Shown here piece after piece: positions 29,022 to 37,903 of a DNA stretch of 37,903 nucleotides. Position numbers and translations under genes: made by a program. The first letter of the stretch is position 1; each line of letters begins with the position of its first letter. The stretch is from an uncultured Bacilli bacterium. Its GTDB lineage: Bacteria > Bacillota_I > Bacilli_A > RF39 > UBA660. Under the pieces are notes generated by a model. The model searched no databases and was not told the origin of the DNA. It worked only from the letters and a program-made list of their open reading frames with translations. Location of the stretch: contig CANQIS010000004.1 of NCBI GenBank assembly GCA_947624115.1, positions 1 to 37,903 on the forward strand, read 5' to 3'.

Positions 29022-29462
29022 TTATAAATGATATGCATAATTTGGTAATTTAGTAACTTTATCACTTAGCCAAAAATAATCTTTATTTTCAAAATCACAT
29101 ACAAAAATATTGTCATTATACCATTTAAATATCTGCATAATGTAAGGCAGATTGCAATGGGTTTTAAGAACTATACATGAATGATTAACTTGAAGACAAG
29201 ATTTTTCACCAGCATATATATCATTTACATAAAAAGTATTACCATGTTTTTTGATATACTTTTTATTTTTTTTAATTAAATAGTTTGAAACTATTTCAGT
29301 ATCAAAAACATTACATAATTGATTATAAATAGAAATTCCATATACAAAATAATCATTTTTCAATTGATAAATGTTTTCTAATGTGAAATACAAAATTTGA
29401 GCATTTAATTTATAAACATTTCTGAATTCTTTTTTTATTATAAATAAATAATATTTTCGCAT
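29022..29462 (-). CDS. sirA: SirA-like (YneE) sporulation inhibitor of replication
   Basis: MRKYYLFIIKKEFRNVYKLNAQILYFTLENI...FVCDFENKDYFWLSDKVTK; fits the SirA pattern (xYYxxxIKEEF...; DFxxxxYxWLxPVK) and lies between tkt and yneF as in B. subtilis. Start moved to internal Met. Confidence 0.72.
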   Translation of the reverse strand: MRKYYLFIIKKEFRNVYKLNAQILYFTLENIYQLKNDYFVYGISIYNQLCNVFDTEIVSNYLIKKNKKYIKKHGNTFYVNDIYAGEKSCLQVNHSCIVLKTHCNLPYIMQIFKWYNDNIFVCDFENKDYFWLSDKVTKLPNYAYHL

Positions 29463-29509
29463 ATAATCACCATTTATATTATAAATAGTGATTATTAAGA
29501 AAAATGTAG

Positions 29510-29533
29510 AAAAAAACACTTACAAAAGTGTTT
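29510..29533 (-). terminator. Terminator overlapping the tkt stop
   Basis: GGAAACACTTTTGTAAGTGTTTTTTT. Confidence 0.7.
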
Positions 29534-31511
29534 CCATTCTTTCTTTCATAATTGAATATTCAAATCCACAATGTTTATTAACTTCTTCTCTAGTACCACT
29601 AGCACCAAATTTATTAACATAAAATATATAATCTGGTGAAGTAGCAAATTGATGCCAACCAAAATCAGAGCCGGCTTCAATTGTGAAGGTTTTAACACCT
29701 TTAGGTAATACTTCATTGCGATAATTTTGTGGTTGCTCCAAAAATAATGACATTTCTGGCATACTGACAATTCTTAAATCAATTTGTTTATTAACAAAAA
29801 ATTCTCTAGCTAAATTGATAGCAGTAAATAAATCATTGCCTGTGGCAATAATAATTCCATCCAACTTATTTTTTTCTTTCCTAATAATATAAGCTCCTCT
29901 ACTAACTGAATAAGCGTTAGTAGTCGGTAACATGATAACATCTTGTTTTGATAGAATTAGAGCACTTGGCCTTTTACTATCATTTAAAATACAGTTCCAA
30001 GCTCCAACTAATTCGTTAGCATCAGCAGGACGATATACTCGCAAATTTGGAATTGTTCGCAGATTTGATATTTGTTCAACTGGTTCTTCGGTTGGACCTT
30101 CGACACCAATACTGATAGAATCATGTGAAAAAATATAAACAACTGGTAATTTCATAATAGCTGACATACGAATAGCTGATTTTAAGTAATCAGAAAATGA
30201 TAACATGGTTGCACAAAATGGTCTAAATGCACATAATGATAGACCATTGCAAATAGCTCCCATAGAAAATTCTCTAACACCGAAAACAATATTTTTGCCA
30301 TTGTAATCTTCAAAATTAACGTTTGGTTGTGATAATAGATTTATCATTGATAAATTTGCTGTGTCAGCACTTCCACCAACAAAATTAGGTAACAATTTTG
30401 AAATTTCACTCATAATTTTTTGGTTAGTAATCATGGTAGATTCTTTTAGATCATTTTCAAAATGCCAATCTATTTTAGCCAAATCGATGTTTAAATTATG
30501 ACTAAAGAGATAATTTAGTGCTACACTTTCTCCACCCAAAAATTTATCTATATACATACGGTAATTATTTGACCATAAATTGTATTTTTGACTACTACGT
30601 TCGGTCAACATTTTTATAAACTCTTTTTTAGCATTTTCTGAATAATAAAAGCTTTCTTTGTCGTTCATTCCAATACTTGTTTTAAATCTATAAATTTCGT
30701 CCTTAGTTGGTACTTTATTATGAATAATATTTGTACCTTGATCAGTTAATCCATAACCAATAATTGTCCTAACTTCAATTAAAGTTGGTTTTGAAGAATT
30801 TTTAGCTTTTTTTATGGCTTTATCAATCTCGGCAACATTTTCACCATTTTTAACAAACTCATAATTCCAACCCATAGCTTTAAAGCGTGATTCGATATTA
30901 TCTATAAAAATATTTTTGGTTGGACCATCAGCTATGGTTAAGTTTGAATCGTATAAAACTATTAAATTATCTAGATGATATGCTCCTGCAAAAGATACAG
31001 CTTCATAGCCGATTCCTTCCATTAAGTCGGCATCGCTTGCTAAAACGTAAATATTATAATCTAGTAGAGCTGTTTCTACTTCGATAACGCTTTTTTTAGG
31101 AAAATAATATCTTTTTTTTAACATTTTTTGTGCTAAAGCCATACCAACGGCTGAAGCTAAACCTTGACCATAAGAACCAGTGGTTATATCAACTCCAGGG
31201 GTAACACCTACTTCAGGATAATTTGGAGTTTTATAGCCAAGTCGACGATAATTTTTTAAATCATTAATGGAGATATCAAAACCGGCCATAAATAAAGTCG
31301 CATATAATAAAGCAGATGCATGACTGGCTGATAGAACAAAACGATCTCTACTTATCCAATTAGTATCACTAGTACTTGTATTTATATGGCGTGAATAAAG
31401 GGTATATAAGGTTGTAGCTGCACCCAGTGAAATTCCTGGATAACCACCACCGGCTTTTTCAATCATATCAATCGATAAAGATTTAATATTATTAATAATT
31501 TCTCTATCCAT
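29520..31511 (-). CDS. tkt: Transketolase
   Basis: Thiamine-PP and pyrimidine domains: SYGQGLASAVGMALAQK, ASDADLMEGIGYEAVSFAG, HDSISIGVEGPTEEPVEQI. Confidence 0.97.
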   Translation of the reverse strand: MDREIINNIKSLSIDMIEKAGGGYPGISLGAATTLYTLYSRHINTSTSDTNWISRDRFVLSASHASALLYATLFMAGFDISINDLKNYRRLGYKTPNYPEVGVTPGVDITTGSYGQGLASAVGMALAQKMLKKRYYFPKKSVIEVETALLDYNIYVLASDADLMEGIGYEAVSFAGAYHLDNLIVLYDSNLTIADGPTKNIFIDNIESRFKAMGWNYEFVKNGENVAEIDKAIKKAKNSSKPTLIEVRTIIGYGLTDQGTNIIHNKVPTKDEIYRFKTSIGMNDKESFYYSENAKKEFIKMLTERSSQKYNLWSNNYRMYIDKFLGGESVALNYLFSHNLNIDLAKIDWHFENDLKESTMITNQKIMSEISKLLPNFVGGSADTANLSMINLLSQPNVNFEDYNGKNIVFGVREFSMGAICNGLSLCAFRPFCATMLSFSDYLKSAIRMSAIMKLPVVYIFSHDSISIGVEGPTEEPVEQISNLRTIPNLRVYRPADANELVGAWNCILNDSKRPSALILSKQDVIMLPTTNAYSVSRGAYIIRKEKNKLDGIIIATGNDLFTAINLAREFFVNKQIDLRIVSMPEMSLFLEQPQNYRNEVLPKGVKTFTIEAGSDFGWHQFATSPDYIFYVNKFGASGTREEVNKHCGFEYSIMKERMETLL

Positions 31512-31576
31512 AAATAGCCTCTTTCCTATGCTATAAATATTATATCAAAAATATAGGAAATTTCAAAATAGAAATT

Positions 31577-31723
31577 TTAAATATTTTCGTTAATTACTAA
31601 AACATTTGTTTTAACCTCAGTATTTTCTTCCATTGAATTAATAGCATTAGTTGAAATAATAGATATTCCTAATATAAATACAAAAAACATAATTATTCCT
31701 TTACTTTTAATAATTTCTTTCAT
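31577..31723 (-). CDS. 48-aa single-TM protein at the yneA position (unlisted ORF)
   Basis: MKEIIKSKGIIMFFVFILGISIISTNAINSMEENTEVKTNVLVINENI*; perfect GGAGG RBS; divergent from lexA with its own SOS-box promoter. Confidence 0.75.
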   Translation of the reverse strand: MKEIIKSKGIIMFFVFILGISIISTNAINSMEENTEVKTNVLVINENI

Positions 31724-31756
31724 CTTTAACTACCTCCTACGTTATATTTATTTTAT

Positions 31757-31774
31757 CACGAACAAATTTTCGTG
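31757..31774. promoter_or_regulatory. LexA/SOS box in the minus-strand promoter
   Basis: CACGAA-CAAATT-TTCGTG palindrome; lies in the 17-nt spacer of minus-strand TTGACA...TAAAAT. Confidence 0.8.
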
Positions 31775-31797
31775 TCAACTATTTTTTTAAAAAATTA

Positions 31798-31837
31798 CGA
31801 ACAATTGTTTGACATTTAGTAAACTATATGGTATTAT
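31798..31837 (+). promoter_or_regulatory. lexA promoter with SOS box
   Basis: CGAAC-AATT-GTTTG (31798-31811) overlaps -35 TTGACA (31809-31814); 17-nt spacer; -10 TATTAT (31832-31837). Confidence 0.85.
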
Positions 31838-31858
31838 AAAAATAAATAAGGAGGTTAT

Positions 31859-32476
31859 ATGATAGAATTAACTAAAAGGCAACAAGAAATTCTTGATTTT
31901 ATAAAGCATTTTTGCGTTCAACATGGTTTTCCACCTACAATTAGGGAAATAGGAGAAGGGCTTGGCATATCTTCACCTGCTACAATTCATGCACATCTAG
32001 AAAATTTAGAGGAAAAAGGTGTGATAAGAAGAAAAGATACAAAAAACCGAGCTATTGAATTATTAGTTAAAAATGAATTTGAACCACAGAATGAATTAAT
32101 AATTGATGTTCCTTTACTTGGAAAAATTACTGCTGGTAACCCAATTGAAGCTATTGAAAAACCTAATGAATTTTTTTCACTACCAGCTTATTTAATTCCA
32201 AATAATAAAGAAGTTTTTACTTTATTGGTAAATGGAACAAGTATGATTAATGCTGGAATTTTAGATGGTGATATTGTAATAGTTGAACGAAAGAATACTG
32301 CAAGAAATGGTGAAATAGTTGTTGCTATGACAGATGAAAATGAGGTTACACTTAAGACTTTTTATAAAGAAAATGGTCATTTTAGATTACAACCTGAAAA
32401 TGATACTATGGATCCTATAATTTTACCAAATGTTACTATTATTGGTAAAGCTATTGGGTTATATCGTAAAATATAA
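31859..32476 (+). CDS. lexA: SOS repressor LexA
   Basis: LTKRQQEILDFIKHFCVQHGFPPTIREIGEGLGISSPATIHAHLENLEEKGVIRR; S24 domain VPLLGKITAGNPIEA...VNGTSMINAGILDGDIVIV. Confidence 0.98.
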   Translation: MIELTKRQQEILDFIKHFCVQHGFPPTIREIGEGLGISSPATIHAHLENLEEKGVIRRKDTKNRAIELLVKNEFEPQNELIIDVPLLGKITAGNPIEAIEKPNEFFSLPAYLIPNNKEVFTLLVNGTSMINAGILDGDIVIVERKNTARNGEIVVAMTDENEVTLKTFYKENGHFRLQPENDTMDPIILPNVTIIGKAIGLYRKI

Positions 32477-32506
32477 AAAACAGTATAGTAATTATACTGT
32501 TTTTTT
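32475..32506. terminator. Bidirectional terminator between lexA and the RNase J gene
   Basis: AAAAAACAGTATA-GTAAT-TATACTGTTTTTT between convergent genes. Confidence 0.85.
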
Positions 32507-34151
32507 ATACCTCTTGTAACACAATCAAAATCATTGGTTTACATTCAGTTTCTTGATATAAATATTTACCTAATTTATCACGAACACCATTTTTTATTTT
32601 ATTAAATTCAACATGATTTGGTTTAGCGTTTTCATTGATTACTTCTAAAGCTATCTTTTCAGCTTCTTTAATTAAATCAACATTATCACGGACGTAAACA
32701 AAGCCTCTAGTCAAAATTTCAGGTCCAGCCAATACTTTTTTAGTAGTGTGATCTAAAGTTACACTTACAATAACAATACCATTATCACATAAAGCTTCAC
32801 GGTCTTTTAAAACAAGTTCTCCGATATCACCTATTGTTTTTCCATCAATTAAGATGTCATCTACTTTTATAAATTCGTTGGTATCAATTAATTTTCCATC
32901 GACAAAAGTTGCAACTTGTCCATTTAATTTCAATAAAATGTTTTCTTCTGGAATACCAATTTTCATAGCTTTATTTGCATTTTCGACTTGATGACGATAT
33001 TCACCTATAACGGGAAAATAATATTTTGGATTAATTAGATCTAACATCAACATAATATCTTCAGCTGATGCGTGATGTCCTAAATATTTTTTATTGGATA
33101 AAATGACTAAAGAGGCACCTATTTTAGCTATTCCGTCAAATAATTTGGTTGCACGAATTTCCATACCATCATAAACCGGTGAAATAAATACAACGGTATC
33201 TTCTTCATTAATTTTTATAAATTTATCGTATCCTTTGACAATCCTTGTTAAATTAGAAAATGGTTTCTCTCTTTCATCGGAAATAATAACAATAATATTT
33301 TGGTCATTAATATGATGAATATTGCCAATACGTGATTTATCAAAATCAATATATTTTTTTTCAATTGATTCTAGTATGATTTCTTCTAAATGTTTACCCA
33401 TAATTACAACTTTACGATCGGTTAGTTTTATTTCGTTAAATAATTCTTGTAAACGATAAATTTGGGTTTGAAATACATTAAATAAAATTCTACCACTATG
33501 TTTATTTAAGGTTTCCTTTAAAATCGAAGAAGCGCGATGATTAGGTGATGTAAATCCTAATTTATCTGCATATAAGGATTCGCCAAGTAAACATAGAACA
33601 CCTTGTTTACCGACATAGGCAAGTTTACCTATATCTGTTTTATAATTTCCTGTCATGGTAGGATCAAATACATAATTTCCTGTATAGAAAATAGCACCAT
33701 CTGGTGTATATAATACATAACCAACTGTATCAGGTACGGAATGTGTTAAGCTGACTGGAAAAATACTATTAACGCCAAAATTTATTTTTTTATGTGGTGT
33801 AATGGTAATTAAATTAGTCGTTTTGATTCCCTCATTTAATAAATCTTTTTTTAAAATATCGATGGTAAATGCACAACCATATATTTTGATAGTTGGCAAG
33901 TCTGCTAAAATATCTGAAATTGCCCCCATTTGTTGATCATGGGCATGAGTTATAAATATTCCTTTTACTCTTTTGATATTTTGTTTTAAATAATCATAAT
34001 TAGGAATAATATAATCAACTCCTAACATTTTATCGTCTGCAAATTTTAAACCCGCATCAAAAACAAAAATATCTTGATCAACTTCAACGACATACATATT
34101 TTTTCCGATTTCATTTAATCCGCCTAAGCTAAATATTTTAATTTTACTCAT
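32505..34151 (-). CDS. Ribonuclease J family protein, J2-like with altered catalytic motifs
   Basis: MSKIKIFSLGGLNEIGKNMYVVE...FITHAHDQQMGAIS...THSVPDTVGYVLYTPDGAIFYTGNYVFDPTM...FPVIGEYR...GFVYVRD...KYLYQETECKPMILIVLQEV. Confidence 0.92.
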   Translation of the reverse strand: MSKIKIFSLGGLNEIGKNMYVVEVDQDIFVFDAGLKFADDKMLGVDYIIPNYDYLKQNIKRVKGIFITHAHDQQMGAISDILADLPTIKIYGCAFTIDILKKDLLNEGIKTTNLITITPHKKINFGVNSIFPVSLTHSVPDTVGYVLYTPDGAIFYTGNYVFDPTMTGNYKTDIGKLAYVGKQGVLCLLGESLYADKLGFTSPNHRASSILKETLNKHSGRILFNVFQTQIYRLQELFNEIKLTDRKVVIMGKHLEEIILESIEKKYIDFDKSRIGNIHHINDQNIIVIISDEREKPFSNLTRIVKGYDKFIKINEEDTVVFISPVYDGMEIRATKLFDGIAKIGASLVILSNKKYLGHHASAEDIMLMLDLINPKYYFPVIGEYRHQVENANKAMKIGIPEENILLKLNGQVATFVDGKLIDTNEFIKVDDILIDGKTIGDIGELVLKDREALCDNGIVIVSVTLDHTTKKVLAGPEILTRGFVYVRDNVDLIKEAEKIALEVINENAKPNHVEFNKIKNGVRDKLGKYLYQETECKPMILIVLQEV

Positions 34152-34179
34152 AAAAACTCCTTTCTTTAAAATAAGCATA

Positions 34180-34220
34180 AAAAGACTAATTAATTATATC
34201 AAAAAATAATTAATTAGTCC
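34180..34220 (-). terminator. Terminator of the suf operon
   Basis: GGACTAATTAATTATTTTTTGATATAATTAATTAGTCTTTTT. Confidence 0.75.
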
Positions 34221-34236
34221 ATAATTTAACAAAATA

Positions 34237-35430
34237 TTATATAATTTCTTGCTTTAAATTATCGTTACTTAAGACTTCTATTAGTTTATCAATTTCTTCT
34301 TTAGTATTATAAAAATATAAACTAATTCGACAAGTATTTTTTATTCCTAGTTCGTCTTTTAAAATTTTAGCGCAGTGATTACCTGCTCTGACGCAAATAT
34401 TATATTTATCTAAATAAATGGCTAAATCTTGAGCAAAAACATCTTTGAGATTAAAAGTTATGATGCCACTTTCAGATGTTTTATTATATATAATAACATT
34501 GTCTAATTTTTCTAATTTTTCAACGGCATATTTTTTTAAATTGTATTCATATTCGTGAATTTTATCTAAGCCTATTTCATTTAAATATTTGATTGTTTGG
34601 GAAAAAGCTATAATATCAGCTACATTAATAGTACCAGCTTCTAATAAATATGGTAAATTGCTATATTGCCTAATACCATCATAACTAAAAATGGCATTCA
34701 TACCTCCACCAAATTCAATTGGTCTTATATTGTTTAATAATTCTTCTTTGGCATACAAAATTCCAACACCAGTTGGTCCACACATCTTATGGGCTGAAAA
34801 AGCTAAAAAATCAATATCTAGTTTTTGCACATCAACTTTTATATGTGGTACGCTTTGAGCACCATCTACTATAACTAAAATATTTTTACTATGTGCAAAG
34901 GAAATTATTTTTTCTATATCACGAACATCGCCAATAACATTAGTAACATGAGCAATACTAATAACTCTAGTTTTAGAAGTTACAACTTTTTTTAAGTCTT
35001 CTAAATCAAAAGTTAAGTCTTTATTTAGTGGAATATATTTTATTTTTAGATTCTTTTTTTCTGCTAATTCAAACCAAGGTAAAACATTTGATGCATGTTC
35101 GGCTTTAGTTAAAATTACTTCATCATCTTCTGTTAAATAATTTTCAAAATAACCAAAAATTATTTTATTTAATGAATCTGTTGTTCCACTTGTAAAAATA
35201 ATTTCTTTATTACTTTTAGCATTTATAAATTTTTTTACTAAATTTCGTGTATTCTCTATTTCTTCATCTACTTTAATGCTAAATTTATAATCACCACGAT
35301 GAGCATTACAACTGTAATTACAATAGTAATCGTTTATTTTATCAATAACACAATATGGTTTAAATGTTGTTGCCCCGTTATCAAAATATATTACTTCATT
35401 TTTTAGCATTGGAAAATCTTCACGATTCAT
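34237..35430 (-). CDS. sufS: Cysteine desulfurase SufS
   Basis: YFDNGATTFKP, HRGDYKFS, TSGTTDSLN, DGAQSVPHIKVDVQKLDIDFLAFSAHKMCGPTGVGILY, RAGNHCAKIL. Confidence 0.96.
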   Translation of the reverse strand: MNREDFPMLKNEVIYFDNGATTFKPYCVIDKINDYYCNYSCNAHRGDYKFSIKVDEEIENTRNLVKKFINAKSNKEIIFTSGTTDSLNKIIFGYFENYLTEDDEVILTKAEHASNVLPWFELAEKKNLKIKYIPLNKDLTFDLEDLKKVVTSKTRVISIAHVTNVIGDVRDIEKIISFAHSKNILVIVDGAQSVPHIKVDVQKLDIDFLAFSAHKMCGPTGVGILYAKEELLNNIRPIEFGGGMNAIFSYDGIRQYSNLPYLLEAGTINVADIIAFSQTIKYLNEIGLDKIHEYEYNLKKYAVEKLEKLDNVIIYNKTSESGIITFNLKDVFAQDLAIYLDKYNICVRAGNHCAKILKDELGIKNTCRISLYFYNTKEEIDKLIEVLSNDNLKQEII

Positions 35431-35436
35431 TTATTA

Positions 35437-36237
35437 TCACCTCCAATACTTATTAATTATTTGAATAATTTCATTTTTATTAGCTTCTGTAATATTCAAA
35501 TTACTAATGAGAAAACCAGTTACTAAAAGTTTTATTGCTTCATTATATTCTATTCCACGACTTTGTAAATAAAACAAATCATTGTCATTAAATCTTCCAA
35601 CAAATGCAGAATGATTCGCAATTACATCATTTGTATCTATTAATAAATTAGGATTAATTTGACATTTTTTATCATTAAAAGTAACAATTCGATTATTTTG
35701 ATTTAAACTACAACCGATTATTCTTTTTGGTATAATACCATCAACATTAAATATGATTTCGCCATCTTTAATGTTAATAGCATGATTAATAATATTACTT
35801 TCTGTATAACAAGCATTATGGTTAACAATTAAATTATAATTATCTTTATTTTTACTAATAGATTTTAAAATATAATTAACTTTTGATTTTTCTCCATTTA
35901 TGTTTATAATATCAGCTTGATTGATTAATTGGACATCATAAAATTTTTGAATATTGATATTAGCGTTACTATTTATGTTATAAATATTGTTGATTTTAAT
36001 GGTACCATCAGTATATTTTTCAAAAATATTAATCGATACATTATTTGAGAAATTATTAATTACTTTTAATTTAATATTATTATCAATTTGATATATGATA
36101 TCTAAATCGGCATTATTTATAAAGTTAATTTCTAACGAATTTATTAATGAAAAATCATCTATCTTATATATAATTTTAATATTTTCATCAATAGTTTGCT
36201 TTATTATACCTTCGTTTCCAATAATTATTTTATTCAT
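35437..36237 (-). CDS. sufD: SufB/SufD family Fe-S assembly protein (SufD position)
   Basis: HNACYTESNIINHAINIKDGEIIFNVDGIIPKRIIGCSLNQNNRIVTFNDKKCQINPNLLIDTNDVIANHSAFVGRFNDNDLFYLQSRGIEYNEAIKLLVTGFL. Confidence 0.9.
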   Translation of the reverse strand: MNKIIIGNEGIIKQTIDENIKIIYKIDDFSLINSLEINFINNADLDIIYQIDNNIKLKVINNFSNNVSINIFEKYTDGTIKINNIYNINSNANINIQKFYDVQLINQADIININGEKSKVNYILKSISKNKDNYNLIVNHNACYTESNIINHAINIKDGEIIFNVDGIIPKRIIGCSLNQNNRIVTFNDKKCQINPNLLIDTNDVIANHSAFVGRFNDNDLFYLQSRGIEYNEAIKLLVTGFLISNLNITEANKNEIIQIINKYWR

Positions 36238-36241
36238 AATC

Positions 36242-37006
36242 TTAACTTTCCTTTATAATATTTTCACTATTATTTTTAAAAAAATCATAACCATTGTGTT
36301 CAATTATTTGAACTAAGGAAGCATCACCACTTTTTATTATTTTACCATTCATCATTATATGAACATAATCTGGTTTTATATAATCTAGTAATCTTTGATA
36401 ATGGGTAATTAATAGAATACTAGGTTTTTGTTGATTATAAAAGTTCATTACTTTATCGCCAACTATTTTTAAACTGTCTACATCAAGTCCAGAATCGATT
36501 TCATCTAAAATAATAACTTTTGGTTCTAACATATACATTTGTAAAATTTCGTTTTTCTTGCGTTCACCACCAGAAAAACCTTTATTTATACTTCGATGAA
36601 GCATTTCTTTATCCATTTTTAATAATTCAATATTTTGATTCATTTTTTTTATAAAATTATATAGTTTAAAGTTATCACCTTCTTTGGCATGTAACGCAGC
36701 ACGCATAAAATCGGCATTGGTGACACCTTCAATTTCAAGTGGCATTTGCATTCCTAAAAAAATTCCAAGTCTAGCTCGTGCATCAGTAGTTAATTCATTA
36801 ATATTTTGATCATCAAAATAAATATTTCCAGATTGTAATTTATAGCTATTATCTCCCATAATAACTTTAGATAGGGTTGATTTACCTGTTCCGTTTGGTC
36901 CCATAATTACATGAATCTCACCACTATTTATCGTCAATGAAAATTGATCCAATATTTTTTTATTTTCCACCTCAACAGTTATGTTATCAACTTTTAGTGT
37001 ATGCAT
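36242..37006 (-). CDS. sufC: Fe-S assembly ATPase SufC
   Basis: MGPNGTGKSTLSKVIMGD, FSGGERKKNEILQM, VIILDEIDSGLDVDSLKIV. Confidence 0.97.
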   Translation of the reverse strand: MHTLKVDNITVEVENKKILDQFSLTINSGEIHVIMGPNGTGKSTLSKVIMGDNSYKLQSGNIYFDDQNINELTTDARARLGIFLGMQMPLEIEGVTNADFMRAALHAKEGDNFKLYNFIKKMNQNIELLKMDKEMLHRSINKGFSGGERKKNEILQMYMLEPKVIILDEIDSGLDVDSLKIVGDKVMNFYNQQKPSILLITHYQRLLDYIKPDYVHIMMNGKIIKSGDASLVQIIEHNGYDFFKNNSENIIKES

Positions 37007-37191
37007 ACGATCATCTCCCTTACATATTATACCTTAATATAATCTAAAATACAAAACAAAATAAATAATTTGAATAAAAAAAGGAAATATTAGTCATAAT
37101 ATTAATGAATATTTGCAGTATTCACTAAAAAGAGATTAACTCTTTTTATTTTTATTATAATTTGATATAATTATTTGGGAGGATTGAAAGC

Positions 37192-37557
37192 ATGGATTGT
37201 ATTTTTTGTAAAATAATCAAAGGTGAAATACCTTCATATACTGTTTATGAAGATCAAATAGTTAAAGTATTTTTAGATATTAACCCAGATACAAATGGGC
37301 ATTTATTAATAATACCAAAAAAACACTGTTTAGGATTAGCAGAAATTGATGATAATACCCTATTACATGTTATGAAAATTGCTAGAAAAATGGAAACATT
37401 ATTAAAAGAAAAATTAAAAATTGATGGTTTAACTCTTATACAAAATAATGGCAGTGTACAAGAAGTTAAACACTACCATTTACATTTAAAACCACATTAT
37501 AATGAAAAAAATGTGATTAAACCTGTTGATGAAATATACAATATGTTAATAAATTAA
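37192..37557 (+). CDS. hit: HIT family protein
   Basis: MDCIFCKIIKGEIPSYTVYED...DINPDTNGHLLIIPKKH...KHYHLHLKPHY. Confidence 0.96.
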   Translation: MDCIFCKIIKGEIPSYTVYEDQIVKVFLDINPDTNGHLLIIPKKHCLGLAEIDDNTLLHVMKIARKMETLLKEKLKIDGLTLIQNNGSVQEVKHYHLHLKPHYNEKNVIKPVDEIYNMLIN

Positions 37558-37580
37558 TTTATTAACTTTTTTTATTTTAT

Positions 37581-37605
37581 TTAAATTAAATTAAATTAAA
37601 TTAAA
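37581..37605. repeat. (TTAAA)5 pentanucleotide repeat
   Basis: ttaaattaaattaaattaaattaaa read directly. Confidence 0.95.
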
Positions 37606-37660
37606 ATAAACGCATGTTTTTTATTTATACGTTTATCCTTAATTTTTTTATTAAACTAAA

Positions 37661-37903
37661 TTATTTTAAGCTGTTTATCTCATCGATTGTTAAACCAGTA
37701 GCATTAGATATGATACTTACATCAATATTTTGGCTTAATAAATTCTTGGCAATTTCTAAATTGCGCTCATTTTTACCCTCAATTTTACCAGCGATTCTGC
37801 CGTCGGCTAATCCCTGATTTCTTCCTTCGATTTTTGCTTCTTCAATATAAGTATTATATTCTAATTCTCTTTTGGATAAATCTGTATATAATTCTACATA
37901 TTC
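37661..37903 (-). CDS. C-terminus of Rpn/PD-(D/E)XK nuclease family transposase-like protein, partial
   Basis: EYVELYTDLSKRELEYNTYIEEAKIEGRNQGLADGRIAGKIEGKNERNLEIAKNLLSQNIDVSIISNATGLTIDEINSLK*; typical tail of Rpn-family proteins; truncated at window end. Confidence 0.8.
   Translation of the reverse strand, partial: EYVELYTDLSKRELEYNTYIEEAKIEGRNQGLADGRIAGKIEGKNERNLEIAKNLLSQNIDVSIISNATGLTIDEINSLK

Noticed and set aside
29546-29770. 74-aa minus ORF in the tkt 3' region
   Set aside because: Alternative frame inside tkt, whose own frame is strongly supported.
37125-37155. Inverted repeat AAAAAGAG-ATTAA-CTCTTTTT between sufC and hit as a regulatory RNA
   Set aside because: Short stem with T-rich flank in a divergent intergenic region; could be a terminator-like or chance structure; not enough to call.
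37614-37817. 67-aa + strand ORF
   Set aside because: Antisense to the Rpn-family C-terminus.

Overview
Very AT-rich window, consistent with a low-GC Bacillota chromosome (Bacilli/Erysipelotrichia-like). Most of it is ordinary core genome on the minus strand, and several blocks match Bacillus subtilis gene order: (i) SPOR-like/spoIIB position - radC - mreC - mreD - spoIVFA - spoIVFB - L21 leader - rplU - prp - rpmA; (ii) lexA <-> small membrane ORF (yneA position) - tkt - sirA-like (yneE position) - yneF; (iii) rnhC <-> cvpA - trxA. Other core genes: lspA-rluD-rhomboid-queH, tgt, sufCDS, an RNase J paralog, hit, cls, an AGCS symporter, bile salt hydrolase, and hsp20 with a CIRCE operator. The most interesting items are: a prepilin-like protein whose C-terminal coding segment is about 51% GC and poor in A, resembling a diversity-generating-retroelement variable region; two diverged copies of an IS605/TnpB right-end/omegaRNA-like sequence, one with a decayed TnpB tail and one orphan; an RNase J-family protein that has lost most catalytic motifs; an SOS-box-controlled divergent promoter pair driving lexA and an unlisted 48-aa membrane peptide; a sigma-70 factor with a long unrecognised N-terminus coupled to a TPR protein; a tandem pair of unknown paralogous genes; and a cytosolic LRR protein whose Shine-Dalgarno is a G7 tract. 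No reverse transcriptase, CRISPR array, tRNA or rRNA was seen.
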